NCBI RefSeq assembly: GCF_018070075.1
Contig: NZ_JAGPXE010000010.1
Location: forward strand, 124,001 to 188,000
DNA length: 64,000 nt
Direction: 5' to 3'
Source: Saccharopolyspora endophytica
Lineage (GTDB): Bacteria; Actinomycetota; Actinomycetes; Mycobacteriales; Pseudonocardiaceae
Position 1 is the stretch's first letter, and each line of letters begins with the position of its first letter. Made by a program: the position numbers and the translations under genes. The notes beneath the pieces are model-generated. The model made no database searches. It saw only the letters and a program-made list of their open reading frames with translations, and was not told the origin of the DNA. Below, piece by piece: positions 51,839-60,196 of this stretch.

Positions 51839-52285
51839 TCAGACCCGCATCGGTTCTCGGGCGAAGTGGCGATTCGCGCTCGGCTGGAACATCAGCGCGG
51901 TCGCGGCCACGACTCCGCCGATGTGGATCAGTCTGACCAGCAGGAACGACCACGCGAACGGCCCGTCGCCGCCGAGCGCGCCCATCAGCGCGCTTCCGCC
52001 GGAGATCTCGAGCGCGGCGGGCACGACCATCGAGGCCAGGCCGAGAACGCTGAGCATCACCGTCAGCGCGGTTCGCGCCCAACGCCTGCCGCGCGCGAAG
52101 TGGAAGACCAGCACGCCCGCGATCGCGAACACCGGCAACCGGATCGCGAGCTGGGACGCCACGTCGGAACCGAGCGCGTCCTCGCTGGTGGCCCGCAGCA
52201 CCGCCAGGCCCGACTCGACCACGCCGCAGGCCACGGCGATCGTCCAGGCGGTGGTGGCGCGGCGGACCGAAGCTGGTGCGTTCAT
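51839..52285 (-). CDS. Four-segment membrane protein
   Basis: A 148-aa integral membrane protein with four predicted segments: AWTIAVACGVVESGLAVLRA, LAIRLPVFAIAGVLVFHFAR, ALTVMLSVLGLASMVVPAAL and FLLVRLIHIGGVVAATALMF. No family recognised; similar DoxX-like or hypothetical proteins are common in actinomycetes. ATG 52285. It lies between the channel-like gene and a TetR regulator, all leftward. Confidence 0.75.
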   Translation of the reverse strand: MNAPASVRRATTAWTIAVACGVVESGLAVLRATSEDALGSDVASQLAIRLPVFAIAGVLVFHFARGRRWARTALTVMLSVLGLASMVVPAALEISGGSALMGALGGDGPFAWSFLLVRLIHIGGVVAATALMFQPSANRHFAREPMRV

Positions 52286-52362
52286 GCCGATCAGTCAACG
52301 CCGTGCGCGAGTCCGGCGCCTCCGGTGGATCCCCGGCATCGGCCCTGACGCCTTTCGCGCGG

Positions 52363-52947
52363 TCAGCTGGTCATCACCGCGCGGCGGACGGTGTCGCGGA
52401 GGAGTTCGCGGCGGCGCCGGTGGTCCTCCTCGGGTTCGTCGGCGGAGGCGGCGTAGACGTTGCTGACCGGCGACCAGGCCATGGACATCGAGATGACCAG
52501 CGCCATCACGTCGAACGGGTCGCCGGGGACGACCTGGCCGGCGGCCTGGGCCTCGGCGATGGCGCGGAGCTTGTGGTCGTTGCGCTGATCGGCGTCGGCC
52601 AGCAGGGGGCCGGTGGGGCGCCGCTCCATGCGCGACCAGGTGGCCAGCCGGATGAGGTCGGGGCGCAGCAGGTAGTCGTCGTAGAGGCGCACGGCCCAGT
52701 CGGCGAGGTCTGCGCTGATCGGCACGGCGTTGACGATCCGGTCCAGGGATGCCGTGAAGATCGCGTCGAACAGGGCCTCCTTGTTGCCGAAGTAGCCGTA
52801 GAGCTGGGCCTTGTTGGTGCGCGCGGTGGCCACGATCCGCTCGATGCGCGCGCCTGCGATGCCGTGCTCGGCGAACTCCTGGGTGGCGACCTCGACGATC
52901 CGGTCCCGGGTGGCGGCTCCGCGCGAGGTCAGGGGCTTGGCGACCAT
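52363..52947 (-). CDS. TetR-family regulator
   Basis: A 194-aa repressor. The HTH is at about residues 10-55: TRDRIVEVATQEFAEHGIAG, then KAQLYGYFGNKEALFDAIF. The C-terminal ligand domain follows (MERRPTGPLLADADQRND). ATG 52947. It is divergent from the zinc alcohol dehydrogenase, and two related motifs with the core CAGAACAGT lie in the 94-bp gap, one close to each start. It probably represses both genes. Confidence 0.9.
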   Translation of the reverse strand: MVAKPLTSRGAATRDRIVEVATQEFAEHGIAGARIERIVATARTNKAQLYGYFGNKEALFDAIFTASLDRIVNAVPISADLADWAVRLYDDYLLRPDLIRLATWSRMERRPTGPLLADADQRNDHKLRAIAEAQAAGQVVPGDPFDVMALVISMSMAWSPVSNVYAASADEPEEDHRRRRELLRDTVRRAVMTS

Positions 52948-52960
52948 CCCAGCACGATAG

Positions 52961-53030
52961 CAAACAGAACAGTTGGTTTGCTTTCCTCCCGGATCGGGTC
53001 TAGCTTGGAATAGACAGAACAGTCTGTTTG
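52961..53030. promoter_or_regulatory. Two TetR-type operators between regulator and ADH
   Basis: Site 1 (52961-52980) is CAAACAGAACAGTTGGTTTG with CAAAC/GTTTG arms; site 2 (53011-53030) is TAGACAGAACAGTCTGTTTG with ACAG/CTGT dyad. Both share ACAGAACAGT and are about 50 bp apart. Site 2 lies 12 bases before the ADH start codon, so binding should block translation-proximal transcription. Confidence 0.65.
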
Positions 53031-53041
53031 GGGGAGTTCCG

Positions 53042-54073
53042 ATGAGGACCACGGCAGGATGGCGAGCGGACCGGCCCGGGGAGAAGCTGCACCGGGTGTC
53101 CCTCCAGCGGCGCGACCTGCGCGCCGACGACATCGCGGTGCGGGTCGACCACTGCGGGGTCTGCCACACCGATCTGCACAGCATCAACACGGCGCGAGGC
53201 CCGGTCGTGCCGGGTCACGAGTTCACCGGGACCGTCACCGAGGTCGGCGCGGACGTGACCCGGTTCGCCGCCGGAGACCCGGTCGCGGTCGGCAACATCG
53301 TCGACTCCTGCGGCGAGTGCGCGATGTGCCTCGCGGGGCAGGAGAACTTCTGCCACGAGTTCCCGACCCTGACCTACGGCGGGACCGACCGCCACGACGG
53401 GACGACCACGCTCGGCGGCTACGCCCGCGAGTACGTGGTCCGGGAAGCCTTCGCCCACGCCCTGCCCGCCGGACTCGACGCGGCCGCCGCCGCGCCGCTG
53501 CTGTGCGCCGGGATCACGGTGTGGGAACCGCTGCGGTCCCTCGGTGTCGGCAGCGGAACGCGGGTGGCCGTCGCCGGTCTCGGCGGTCTCGGGCATCTGG
53601 CGGTGAAGCTCGCGGTCGCGCTGGGCGCCGAGGTCGCGGTCATCAGCCGGACGCCCGGCAAGCTCGACGACGCCCTGCGGCTCGGCGCGCGGGAGCTGCT
53701 CGTCTCCACCGACGAGGCGCGGATGGCCGCGTCGCGGGAGCGGTTCGACGTCATCATCGACACCATCTCCGCAGCGCACGACCTCGGTCCCTACCTGCGG
53801 CTGGTGGCGATGGACGGCGCGCTCGCGCAGGTCGGTTACCTCGGTCCGGTCTCAGTGGACGCGATGGACCTGCTGATCGGCCGCAAGAGGCTCACCTCGG
53901 CCGGCAGCGGCGGACGCCCGGCGACCCGGGAGATGCTCGACTTCTGCGCCGAGCACGACATCACCGCCGACGTCGAGGTCCTGCCGTCATCGCAGGTCAA
54001 CGAGGCCATGGAGCGCCTGAGCCGCAACGACGTCCGCCACCGCTTCGTCCTCGACATGTCCGATCTGGACTGA
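53042..54073 (+). CDS. Zinc-dependent alcohol dehydrogenase
   Basis: A 343-aa medium-chain dehydrogenase of the cinnamyl-alcohol/YahK-like group. Catalytic zinc ligands are Cys in DHCGVCHTD and His-Glu in GHEF; the structural zinc is held by CGECAMC...C. The NAD(P) Rossmann motif is VAGLGGLGHLAVKLA, with Ser-Arg after strand 2 (VISRTPGK) favouring NADP(H). It probably reduces an aldehyde. ATG 53042 with GGGGGAG. Controlled by the divergent TetR. Confidence 0.92.
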   Translation: MRTTAGWRADRPGEKLHRVSLQRRDLRADDIAVRVDHCGVCHTDLHSINTARGPVVPGHEFTGTVTEVGADVTRFAAGDPVAVGNIVDSCGECAMCLAGQENFCHEFPTLTYGGTDRHDGTTTLGGYAREYVVREAFAHALPAGLDAAAAAPLLCAGITVWEPLRSLGVGSGTRVAVAGLGGLGHLAVKLAVALGAEVAVISRTPGKLDDALRLGARELLVSTDEARMAASRERFDVIIDTISAAHDLGPYLRLVAMDGALAQVGYLGPVSVDAMDLLIGRKRLTSAGSGGRPATREMLDFCAEHDITADVEVLPSSQVNEAMERLSRNDVRHRFVLDMSDLD

Positions 54074-54239
54074 AGTTCCGCGCACTGCAGACGACTGCCG
54101 TTCGCGCCGCAGCTGATCGCGATTCGGGGGTCGTTCACCGGCACCTGCTGACCGTTCCGGACGTTTCCGGCGCAGCTGCGGAAGCCGGCGCGACCGTGGG
54201 TGAGTTGTCCGCGAGGGGTTTCGCGCTCACTCTGGTGAG

Positions 54240-55157
54240 GTGGACAGCGAGAGCTACGCCCGCTTCCTGCCGGATTCCTACCGGCGGCGTGCCTCCGAAG
54301 TGGAGCCGACGTCGACCTGGTGGCACTGGCGGGACGGTCGCGTGCACATCGCGCGGGTCGCGGCTCCGGAGGCGTCCGCGCGGGTGATGGTGATCCACGG
54401 CGCCGCCGGTCATTCGGGGGCGCTGTGGCCGGTGTGCGCGCCGATCGCGGGCATGGCCGACCTGCTGCTCGCCGACCTGCCGCCCTACGGCAACACCGTC
54501 GTGCCGCGCCCGCACCGGATCCGCTACGGCGACTGGGTGGAGCTGCTGTGCGAGCTCGTCCTCGCCGAGCGGCGACGCGATGACCGGCCGCTGGTGCTGC
54601 TCGGCGCGAGCATGGGCGGGATGCTGGCCTACGAGGTCGCGGCCCGCACCGGTCAGGTGTCGTCGGTGGTCGCGACCTGCCTGCTCGATCCGGCTGATGC
54701 CGAGGCCCGTCGTCGGGCCGCCCGCAGTCCGCTCGGGTCGATCCCGCCGGCCTGTCTAGCGGTGCTGGAACGGGTCGCGGGTGGTGTCCGGGTGCCGATG
54801 CGATGGCTCGCCGACGAGCGCAAGATCAGCCGCGACCCGAAGCTCGCCGCGCTGTGCGCGGCCGACCCGCGAGGTGGCGGCGCCAAGATCCCGATCGGCC
54901 TGCTCACCAGCTTCGTCCGCTACCGCCACACCCCGCCGGAGAGCTTCGGCTCGATCCCGCTCGTCCTCGCTCACCCGGCAGCCGACGACTGGACCCCACC
55001 GGAGCTCAGCCTCCGCTTCCTCGACCGGGTCGAAGGCCCGACCACGGTGGTCATGCTGGACGACTGCGGCCACTACCCGGCGGAAGAACCAGGCCTGACC
55101 CGCCTGGCCGAAACCCTCTACTCCCTCGTGGGCAACACCCTCGAAGACCACGCCTGA
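54240..55157 (+). CDS. Alpha/beta hydrolase
   Basis: A 305-aa alpha/beta hydrolase from GTG 54240. Oxyanion-hole motif VIHGAAGHSG, nucleophile elbow GASMGGM, probable acid Asp in HPAADDWTPPE and His in DCGHYPAEEPG. Such proteins in actinomycetes act as esterases or lipases of small molecules. There is no signal peptide, so it is cytosolic. It lies 166 bp after the ADH on the same strand and may be co-regulated. The repeat array follows. Confidence 0.87.
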   Translation: MDSESYARFLPDSYRRRASEVEPTSTWWHWRDGRVHIARVAAPEASARVMVIHGAAGHSGALWPVCAPIAGMADLLLADLPPYGNTVVPRPHRIRYGDWVELLCELVLAERRRDDRPLVLLGASMGGMLAYEVAARTGQVSSVVATCLLDPADAEARRRAARSPLGSIPPACLAVLERVAGGVRVPMRWLADERKISRDPKLAALCAADPRGGGAKIPIGLLTSFVRYRHTPPESFGSIPLVLAHPAADDWTPPELSLRFLDRVEGPTTVVMLDDCGHYPAEEPGLTRLAETLYSLVGNTLEDHA

Positions 55158-55230
55158 CCCGAAGAACCCCGGTCGGCTCCCGCCCCTCCGGACCCGCCGA
55201 AGGTGACCGACCGCCGAGGGCGACCCGGAT

Positions 55231-55395
55231 TACCGCCGTAATCAGGACCCGGAATACGGCCGTAATCAGGAGAACACGGGACCACCGCCGCAACCGGACC
55301 CCGAATACCGCCGTAATCGGGGTCCCGAGAACGGCCGTAATCCGGGTCGGACCCTGAATACCGCCGTAATCCGGTGCCCGAATACCGCCGTAATC
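55231..55395. repeat. Array of seven TACSGCCGTAATC repeats
   Basis: The 13-bp unit TAC(C/G)GCCGTAATC occurs at 55231, 55255, 55306, 55330 (first base changed), 55359 and 55383, with a degenerate copy near 55283. Spacing is 23-29 bp. Each unit has a dyad (TTAC...GTAA) and is embedded in similar CCCGAA or CCTGAA spacers. It fills the gap between two convergent genes. It is not a CRISPR array because spacers are only 10-16 bp and similar to each other. Confidence 0.85.
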
Positions 55396-55433
55396 CGTCC
55401 CTCCCGTGGCGGGGGACGGGTTGCGGGGGTGGG

Positions 55434-56642
55434 TTACTTGAGTTCGGCGCTGGACTTGCCGAGGAGGCGGCGGGCGACGATGAGCTGCTGGATCTGCTGG
55501 GTGCCTTCGAAGATGTCGAGGATCTTCGAGTCGCGGGCCCACTTCTCCAGCAGCGACTCCTCGGTGTAGCCGACGGTGCCGCAGAGCTCGACGCAGCGCA
55601 GGGTGATGTCGACGACCGAGCGGCCGGCCTTGGCCTTGGCCATCGAGGCCTGCAACGAGTTCGGCTTGCGGTTGTCGGCCATCCACGCGGCCTGCAGCGT
55701 CAGCAGGTACGCGGCTTCGTAGTCGGCCTCCAGCTGCAGGTACGCAGCCGCGGCTGCGTGCTGGGAGTTGGCCGGGCGGTCGTAGTCGACCGTCACGCCC
55801 GCCTCGGCGAGGACCTTCGCGGTCTCCTCCAGCGCGGCCCGCGCGACGCCGATGGCCATCGCGGCGACCAGCGGCCGGGTGTTGTCGAAGGTCTGCATGA
55901 CCCCGGCGAACCCGGACTTGGTGTCGATCTCCGGCGAGCCGAGCAGGTTCTCCTTCGGCACCCGGCAGTTGTCCAGCCGGATGACGGCGGTGTCGGAGGC
56001 CTTGATGCCGAGCTTGTGCTCCAGGCGCTCCACCTTGATGCCCGAACGGGTCTTCTCCACCACGAACGACTTGATCGCCGCGCGGCCGAGGGACTTGTCC
56101 AGCGTCGCCCACACGACCACGGTGTCGGCGCGTCCACCGGCGGTGACGAAGATCTTCTCGCCGTTGAGGACGTACTCGTCGCCGTCGCGCTCGGCGGTGG
56201 TGGTGATGTTGGCCGAGTCGGAGCCGGTGTGCGGCTCGGTGATGGCCATCGCCGCCCACACCTGCGCGAAGCGCTTGGCCTGCTCCTCGTTGGCGACCGA
56301 GGCGATCGCCGCGTTGCCCAGGCCCTGGCGCGGCATGGCCAGCAGCATCGCCACGTCGCCCCAGCACATCTCCATGGTGCCCAGCACCAGGTTCAGGTTG
56401 GCGCCGTTGCGGTTGCCCTTGGCGGCGTCGTCGCCGCTCTTGCGCACGCCGGCCGCGCCCGCGCCGCCCTCACCGGAGGAGTTCAGCCCGTCCAGCAGCG
56501 CGGCGAGGGTGTCGAGCTCCTTGGGGTAGGAGTGCTCGGCGCGGTCGTACTTGCGCGAGATCGGGCGGAACACCTCGGAAGCGGCCTGGTACGCCTGGTT
56601 GACCAGCGCGGTCGCCTTCTTCGGGACCTCAAGATTGATCAT
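55434..56642 (-). CDS. fadE23: Acyl-CoA dehydrogenase, FadE23-like
   Basis: A 402-aa flavoprotein. FAD/substrate motifs are AMAITEPHTGSDSANITTTA and the strand WATLDKSL; the C-terminal loop FEGTQQIQQL carries the region of the catalytic Glu. Length, the MINLEVPKKATALVNQAYQA start and pairing with the next gene match FadE23 of mycobacteria, which forms a mixed complex with FadE24. The two genes are 31 bp apart and co-transcribed. Substrate is a CoA ester not deducible here. Confidence 0.88.
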   Translation of the reverse strand: MINLEVPKKATALVNQAYQAASEVFRPISRKYDRAEHSYPKELDTLAALLDGLNSSGEGGAGAAGVRKSGDDAAKGNRNGANLNLVLGTMEMCWGDVAMLLAMPRQGLGNAAIASVANEEQAKRFAQVWAAMAITEPHTGSDSANITTTAERDGDEYVLNGEKIFVTAGGRADTVVVWATLDKSLGRAAIKSFVVEKTRSGIKVERLEHKLGIKASDTAVIRLDNCRVPKENLLGSPEIDTKSGFAGVMQTFDNTRPLVAAMAIGVARAALEETAKVLAEAGVTVDYDRPANSQHAAAAAYLQLEADYEAAYLLTLQAAWMADNRKPNSLQASMAKAKAGRSVVDITLRCVELCGTVGYTEESLLEKWARDSKILDIFEGTQQIQQLIVARRLLGKSSAELK

Positions 56643-56673
56643 GAGAATAGAGTCCTTCGCGTCTCGAAGGTCC

Positions 56674-58017
56674 TCAGACGAGGACCGCGCCTTCCATCAC
56701 GCCGATGGCCCGCAGGTCGCGGTACCAGCGCTCCACGGGGTGTTCCTTGGTGTAGCCGTGGCCGCCGAGCAGCTGCACACCCGCGTTGCCGATGAGCATT
56801 CCCTTGTCGGTGGCCAGCTTCCGGGCCAGGGCGGCTTCGCGGGCGAACGGCTTGCCCTGCTCGGCGCGCGCGGCGGCGCGCAGCGTGGTCAGCCGGATGC
56901 TCTCCAGCTCGATGCCGATGTCGGCGACGCTGAAGGCCACGGCCTGGCGGTGGCTGATCGGCTCGCCGAACGCGGTGCGCTCGTTGACGTAGGGGATGAC
57001 GTAGTCGAGCACGGCCTTGCCGGTGCCGGCCGCGAGCGCGGCCCAGGCCAGCCGGGAGAGCCGGACGAGGTCGGTGAACACGTCGAGCTTGCCCTCGCCG
57101 AGCAGCGCCGTCACCGGGACGTCGACCTGGTCCAGGTGCACCTTGCCGGTCGCCGCCGAGCGCAGGCCCATGGCCGGTTCGGCTTCGACGGACAGCCCGG
57201 AGGTGGAGGACTCCACGAGGAACAGCGCGGGGCTTCCGTCGAGGTTCGCCGAGATGATGAACAGCTCGGCCTGCGCGGCGCGCGGGACCAGCGACTTCAC
57301 GCCGGTGAGCTGGTAGCCCTTCGGCGTGCGCTTGGCGGTGGTGCTGGGCTTGAGCGGGTCGCCGAGCGCGACGTGCTCCTGCAGCGCCAGCGCGGCGGCG
57401 GGCACGTTCTCGCCGGCGAAGGCGGGCAGGTAGGTGGCCTGTTGGTCCTCGTCGCCCCACAGCGTGAGCGCGGTCGAGACGGCCGAGGGCGCGAGCACCG
57501 AGATGGCCAGGCCCATGTCGCCGTGCGCGAGGGCTTCGGTGACCAGCACGTTGGTGACCGCGGAGCGTTCGGTGCCGATGCCGCCGAGGGACTCGGGGAT
57601 GCCGACCGCGCTGAGCCCCAGCTCGGCGGAGCGCTCCAGCAGGTCGGCCGGCGGGGCGAGCTCGGCGTCGGCGTCCACGGCGACGGGCCGCAGCTGCTCG
57701 GCGGCGAACTCCCGGACCGTCTCGGCGATGAGCGACTGCTCTTCGTCGGGTTCGAGGTCGAAGAGGTCCTTGGCCGGGGCGGGGGTCAGCCGCGCGGGCT
57801 TGTTGTGGCCCTGGATCTTCTTGAAGGACCTGGTCGCGGCGCCTGCGGCCTTGAAGCCGGTCCTGGTGCCGGACTGCACCAGGGTCTCGAACTGCTTGCG
57901 CAGCCCGAACTTGTCGATGATCGGCGCGCTGGCGATCTTGGTCAGGGCAGCGAGGCCGAGGCCCATGGCGTCGCGCTTCCGGGCGCCGCCAGCCTGTCCC
58001 CGATGGGCGTTTGACAC
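56674..58017 (-). CDS. fadE24: Acyl-CoA dehydrogenase, FadE24-like
   Basis: A 447-aa partner of the FadE23-like protein. An extra N-terminal region (residues 1-90) containing IASAPIIDKFGLRKQFETLV is typical of FadE24. The dehydrogenase core follows, with ALQEHVALGD at the usual FAD/substrate position and GGHGYTKEHPVERWYRDLRA near the end. It ends only a few residues after GVMEGA, so the classical EGT loop is short. GTG 58017 with GGAGA. Mixed dimers of active and inactive subunits are known for such pairs. Confidence 0.88.
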   Translation of the reverse strand: MSNAHRGQAGGARKRDAMGLGLAALTKIASAPIIDKFGLRKQFETLVQSGTRTGFKAAGAATRSFKKIQGHNKPARLTPAPAKDLFDLEPDEEQSLIAETVREFAAEQLRPVAVDADAELAPPADLLERSAELGLSAVGIPESLGGIGTERSAVTNVLVTEALAHGDMGLAISVLAPSAVSTALTLWGDEDQQATYLPAFAGENVPAAALALQEHVALGDPLKPSTTAKRTPKGYQLTGVKSLVPRAAQAELFIISANLDGSPALFLVESSTSGLSVEAEPAMGLRSAATGKVHLDQVDVPVTALLGEGKLDVFTDLVRLSRLAWAALAAGTGKAVLDYVIPYVNERTAFGEPISHRQAVAFSVADIGIELESIRLTTLRAAARAEQGKPFAREAALARKLATDKGMLIGNAGVQLLGGHGYTKEHPVERWYRDLRAIGVMEGAVLV

Positions 58018-58056
58018 GGTGCGTCTCCAATCGGCCGGCTTCGGCCGGGCATTACC

Positions 58057-58068
58057 TACTGGCGAGTA
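58057..58068. promoter_or_regulatory. Inverted repeat upstream of fadE24
   Basis: TACTGGCGAGTA is a 12-bp dyad (TACT/AGTA) in an AT-richer setting, 40 bp before the GTG of the FadE24-like gene. It resembles operators of TetR-type fatty-acid regulators. No regulator gene lies beside it. Confidence 0.45.
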
Positions 58069-58214
58069 AAATAACGTGCCCCGGTGTCATCGCGCCAGAG
58101 AGGTCGATCACGGCTTGCTTGCTTTCGCGCGCCGGGGATGGTTGAGGAGCCCGTTTCCGGTGGCCGGTGAAGCGATTGACTAGTATCACTGGCCGATTGT
58201 GTAGCGGGGGTCAC

Positions 58215-59711
58215 ATGTCGTTGGAGCAGCTGTACTGGGCGCTGCTCGCCGGTGCCTTGGTGCTGCTGGCGGGTGTCGTGGGCACCCGCGTCGCGCGCGG
58301 GGCGGGACTGCCCAGCCTGCTGCTGTTCCTCGCGCTGGGCGTGGTGCTCGGCGAGGACGGGCTCGGCATCGACTTCGACGACGCCGAGCTGGCCCGCAAC
58401 CTGGGCACGACGGCGCTGGCGGTGATCCTCGTCGAAGGCGGTCTGACCACGAAGTGGTCGGACGTGCGAAAACTCGTGGCACCCGCCGGAATCCTGGCCA
58501 CCGTCGGCATCGGAATCAGCCTCGTCGTCACCGCCGCGGGGGCGCACTTCCTGCTGGGCTTCGACTGGCAGCTGGCGCTGCTGCTCGGCGCGATCGTGTC
58601 CTCGACGGACTCGGCGGCGGTGTTCTCGGTGCTGCGGGTGCTGCCGCTGCCCCGGCGCGTGGCCGGACTGCTGGAGGCCGAGTCGGGATTCAACGACGCG
58701 CCCACGGTGATCCTGGTGCTGCTGTTCAGCGTGACCCCGCTGGTGTTCTCGCCGGGCCACGTCGTGGCGAGCCTCGGGTACCAGCTGGGCGTTGGAACGC
58801 TGCTCGGGCTCGGCGTCGGCTTCCTGGGCGCCGTGGTGCTGCCGCGCATCGCCCTGCCCGCGTCCGGGCTGTACCCGCTGGCCTCGTTCGGGCTCGGGTT
58901 CGTCGCCTTCGCCGGGTCCGGCGCCGTGCACGCCAGCGGATTCATCGCCGCCTACCTGTGCGGGGTGGTGCTGGCCAACAGCGGGCTCCCGCACCGCTCG
59001 GCGACCCGGTCGTTCGCCGAAGGGCTCGCCTGGCTCGCCCAGATCGGGCTGTTCGTGCTGCTCGGCCTGCTGGTCACGCCCAGCAGCCTGACGGTGGAGA
59101 TCATCCCGGCGCTGGTCGTCGGGCTGGTGCTCCTGCTGCTCGCGCGACCGCTGGCGGTGGTGCTGTCGCTGATCTGGTTCCGGGTGCCGTTGCGGGAGCA
59201 GGCGTTCCTGTCCTGGGCGGGCCTGCGCGGCGCGGTGCCGATCGTGCTCGCCACCTTCCCCGTCGTGCAGGGCGTCCCGAACAGCCAGCGGTTGCTGGAC
59301 ATCGTGTTCGTGCTGGTCATGGTGTTCACCGTCGTGCAGGGCCCGAGCCTGCGGCCGTTGGCCCGGTGGCTGGGCATCCTGCCGCGCGAGGCGACGCGGG
59401 AGGTCCAGGTCGAGGCAGCCCCGCTGGACGTCCTCGACGCGGAGCTGCTGTCGATGTCGGTGCCGCCGGACTCGGCCATGCACGCGGTCACGGTCCGCGA
59501 GCTCCGGTTGCCGGAGCCCGGCGTCGTCACCCTGATCATCCGGGACCGGCACACCTTCGTCCCCAGCCCTGAGACCGGCATCGAAACCGGCGACGAGCTG
59601 TTCATCGTCACCACGGTCGCCCAGCGCCAGGCCACCGAGAACAGGCTCCGCGCGGTCAGCCGCCGAGGTCGCCTCGCCCACTGGTTCGGCGAGCGCGGCG
59701 ACCCGGCCTGA
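58215..59711 (+). CDS. Na+(K+)/H+ antiporter, CPA1/NhaP2 type
   Basis: A 498-aa antiporter with 12-13 predicted segments. Family-type sites are GIVSSTDSAAVFSV-like IVSSTDSAAVF and LLEAESGFNDAPTVI, containing the ion-binding Asp-Asn pair. A C-terminal RCK_C/TrkA_C domain (about residues 420-485; VRELRLPEPGVVTLIIRD, ETGDELFIV) is typical of NhaP2/CvrA and suggests ligand gating. ATG 58215, with GGGGG upstream. It is divergent from the acyl-CoA dehydrogenase pair. Confidence 0.9.
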   Translation: MSLEQLYWALLAGALVLLAGVVGTRVARGAGLPSLLLFLALGVVLGEDGLGIDFDDAELARNLGTTALAVILVEGGLTTKWSDVRKLVAPAGILATVGIGISLVVTAAGAHFLLGFDWQLALLLGAIVSSTDSAAVFSVLRVLPLPRRVAGLLEAESGFNDAPTVILVLLFSVTPLVFSPGHVVASLGYQLGVGTLLGLGVGFLGAVVLPRIALPASGLYPLASFGLGFVAFAGSGAVHASGFIAAYLCGVVLANSGLPHRSATRSFAEGLAWLAQIGLFVLLGLLVTPSSLTVEIIPALVVGLVLLLLARPLAVVLSLIWFRVPLREQAFLSWAGLRGAVPIVLATFPVVQGVPNSQRLLDIVFVLVMVFTVVQGPSLRPLARWLGILPREATREVQVEAAPLDVLDAELLSMSVPPDSAMHAVTVRELRLPEPGVVTLIIRDRHTFVPSPETGIETGDELFIVTTVAQRQATENRLRAVSRRGRLAHWFGERGDPA

Positions 59712-59717
59712 CGCCGT

Positions 59718-60065
59718 TCAGCTCCGCCGCGCGACTTCGGCCGTGAGCACTTCGGACTCGTGGCGAGCGCGGATGCGGCCGAAGGTCCAGATCGTCAGGG
59801 CGTGCGCCGCGGCCAGCACCAGCAGCAGCACGCCGATCCGGCCGACCACCGTCTTGGGCTCGCCGCCCAGGTCCATCGGCAGGATCGCGATGAGCGCGAC
59901 CAGGCCGAGCGTCGCCAGGTGGAACACGACGGTCACCAGCTGGTTCAGCGGCCCCGCGTTGTCCCCGAGCTCGCGGAGGTAGGCGGTCCCGCTGCGGCGC
60001 AGCAGGTGCCCGTCCACGGCGACCAGGAGGATTCCGGCGATCAGGAACGTCAGCAACGATGTCAT
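59718..60065 (-). CDS. Small membrane protein, three segments
   Basis: A 115-aa membrane protein: LLTFLIAGILLVAVDGHLLR, LVTVVFHLATLGLVALIAIL and IGVLLLVLAAAHALTIWTFG. No family recognised, though similar proteins are widespread in actinomycetes. ATG 60065 with GGAGA. It converges with the antiporter gene at a 6-bp gap, so their transcripts probably overlap. Confidence 0.75.
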   Translation of the reverse strand: MTSLLTFLIAGILLVAVDGHLLRRSGTAYLRELGDNAGPLNQLVTVVFHLATLGLVALIAILPMDLGGEPKTVVGRIGVLLLVLAAAHALTIWTFGRIRARHESEVLTAEVARRS

Positions 60066-60196
60066 CGGACGTCTCCTTCCCTCGCCCGAGGCGGTACCCG
60101 GTGATCGACGGCCGGGAAACCGAGATCAACCGAAAGCACCAACCGCGCGTCCGGTCTTCCCGGAACGAGCGACCGCGTCTGCCGTATCTTCGGGAC

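Noticed and set aside
55231..55395. CRISPR array
   Set aside because: Units are only 13 bp, spacers 10-16 bp and similar to each other, and no cas gene lies nearby.
58176..58205. Promoter TTGACT with 18-bp spacing before the antiporter
   Set aside because: The -10 match is poor (TGTAGC), so it was not listed as a feature.
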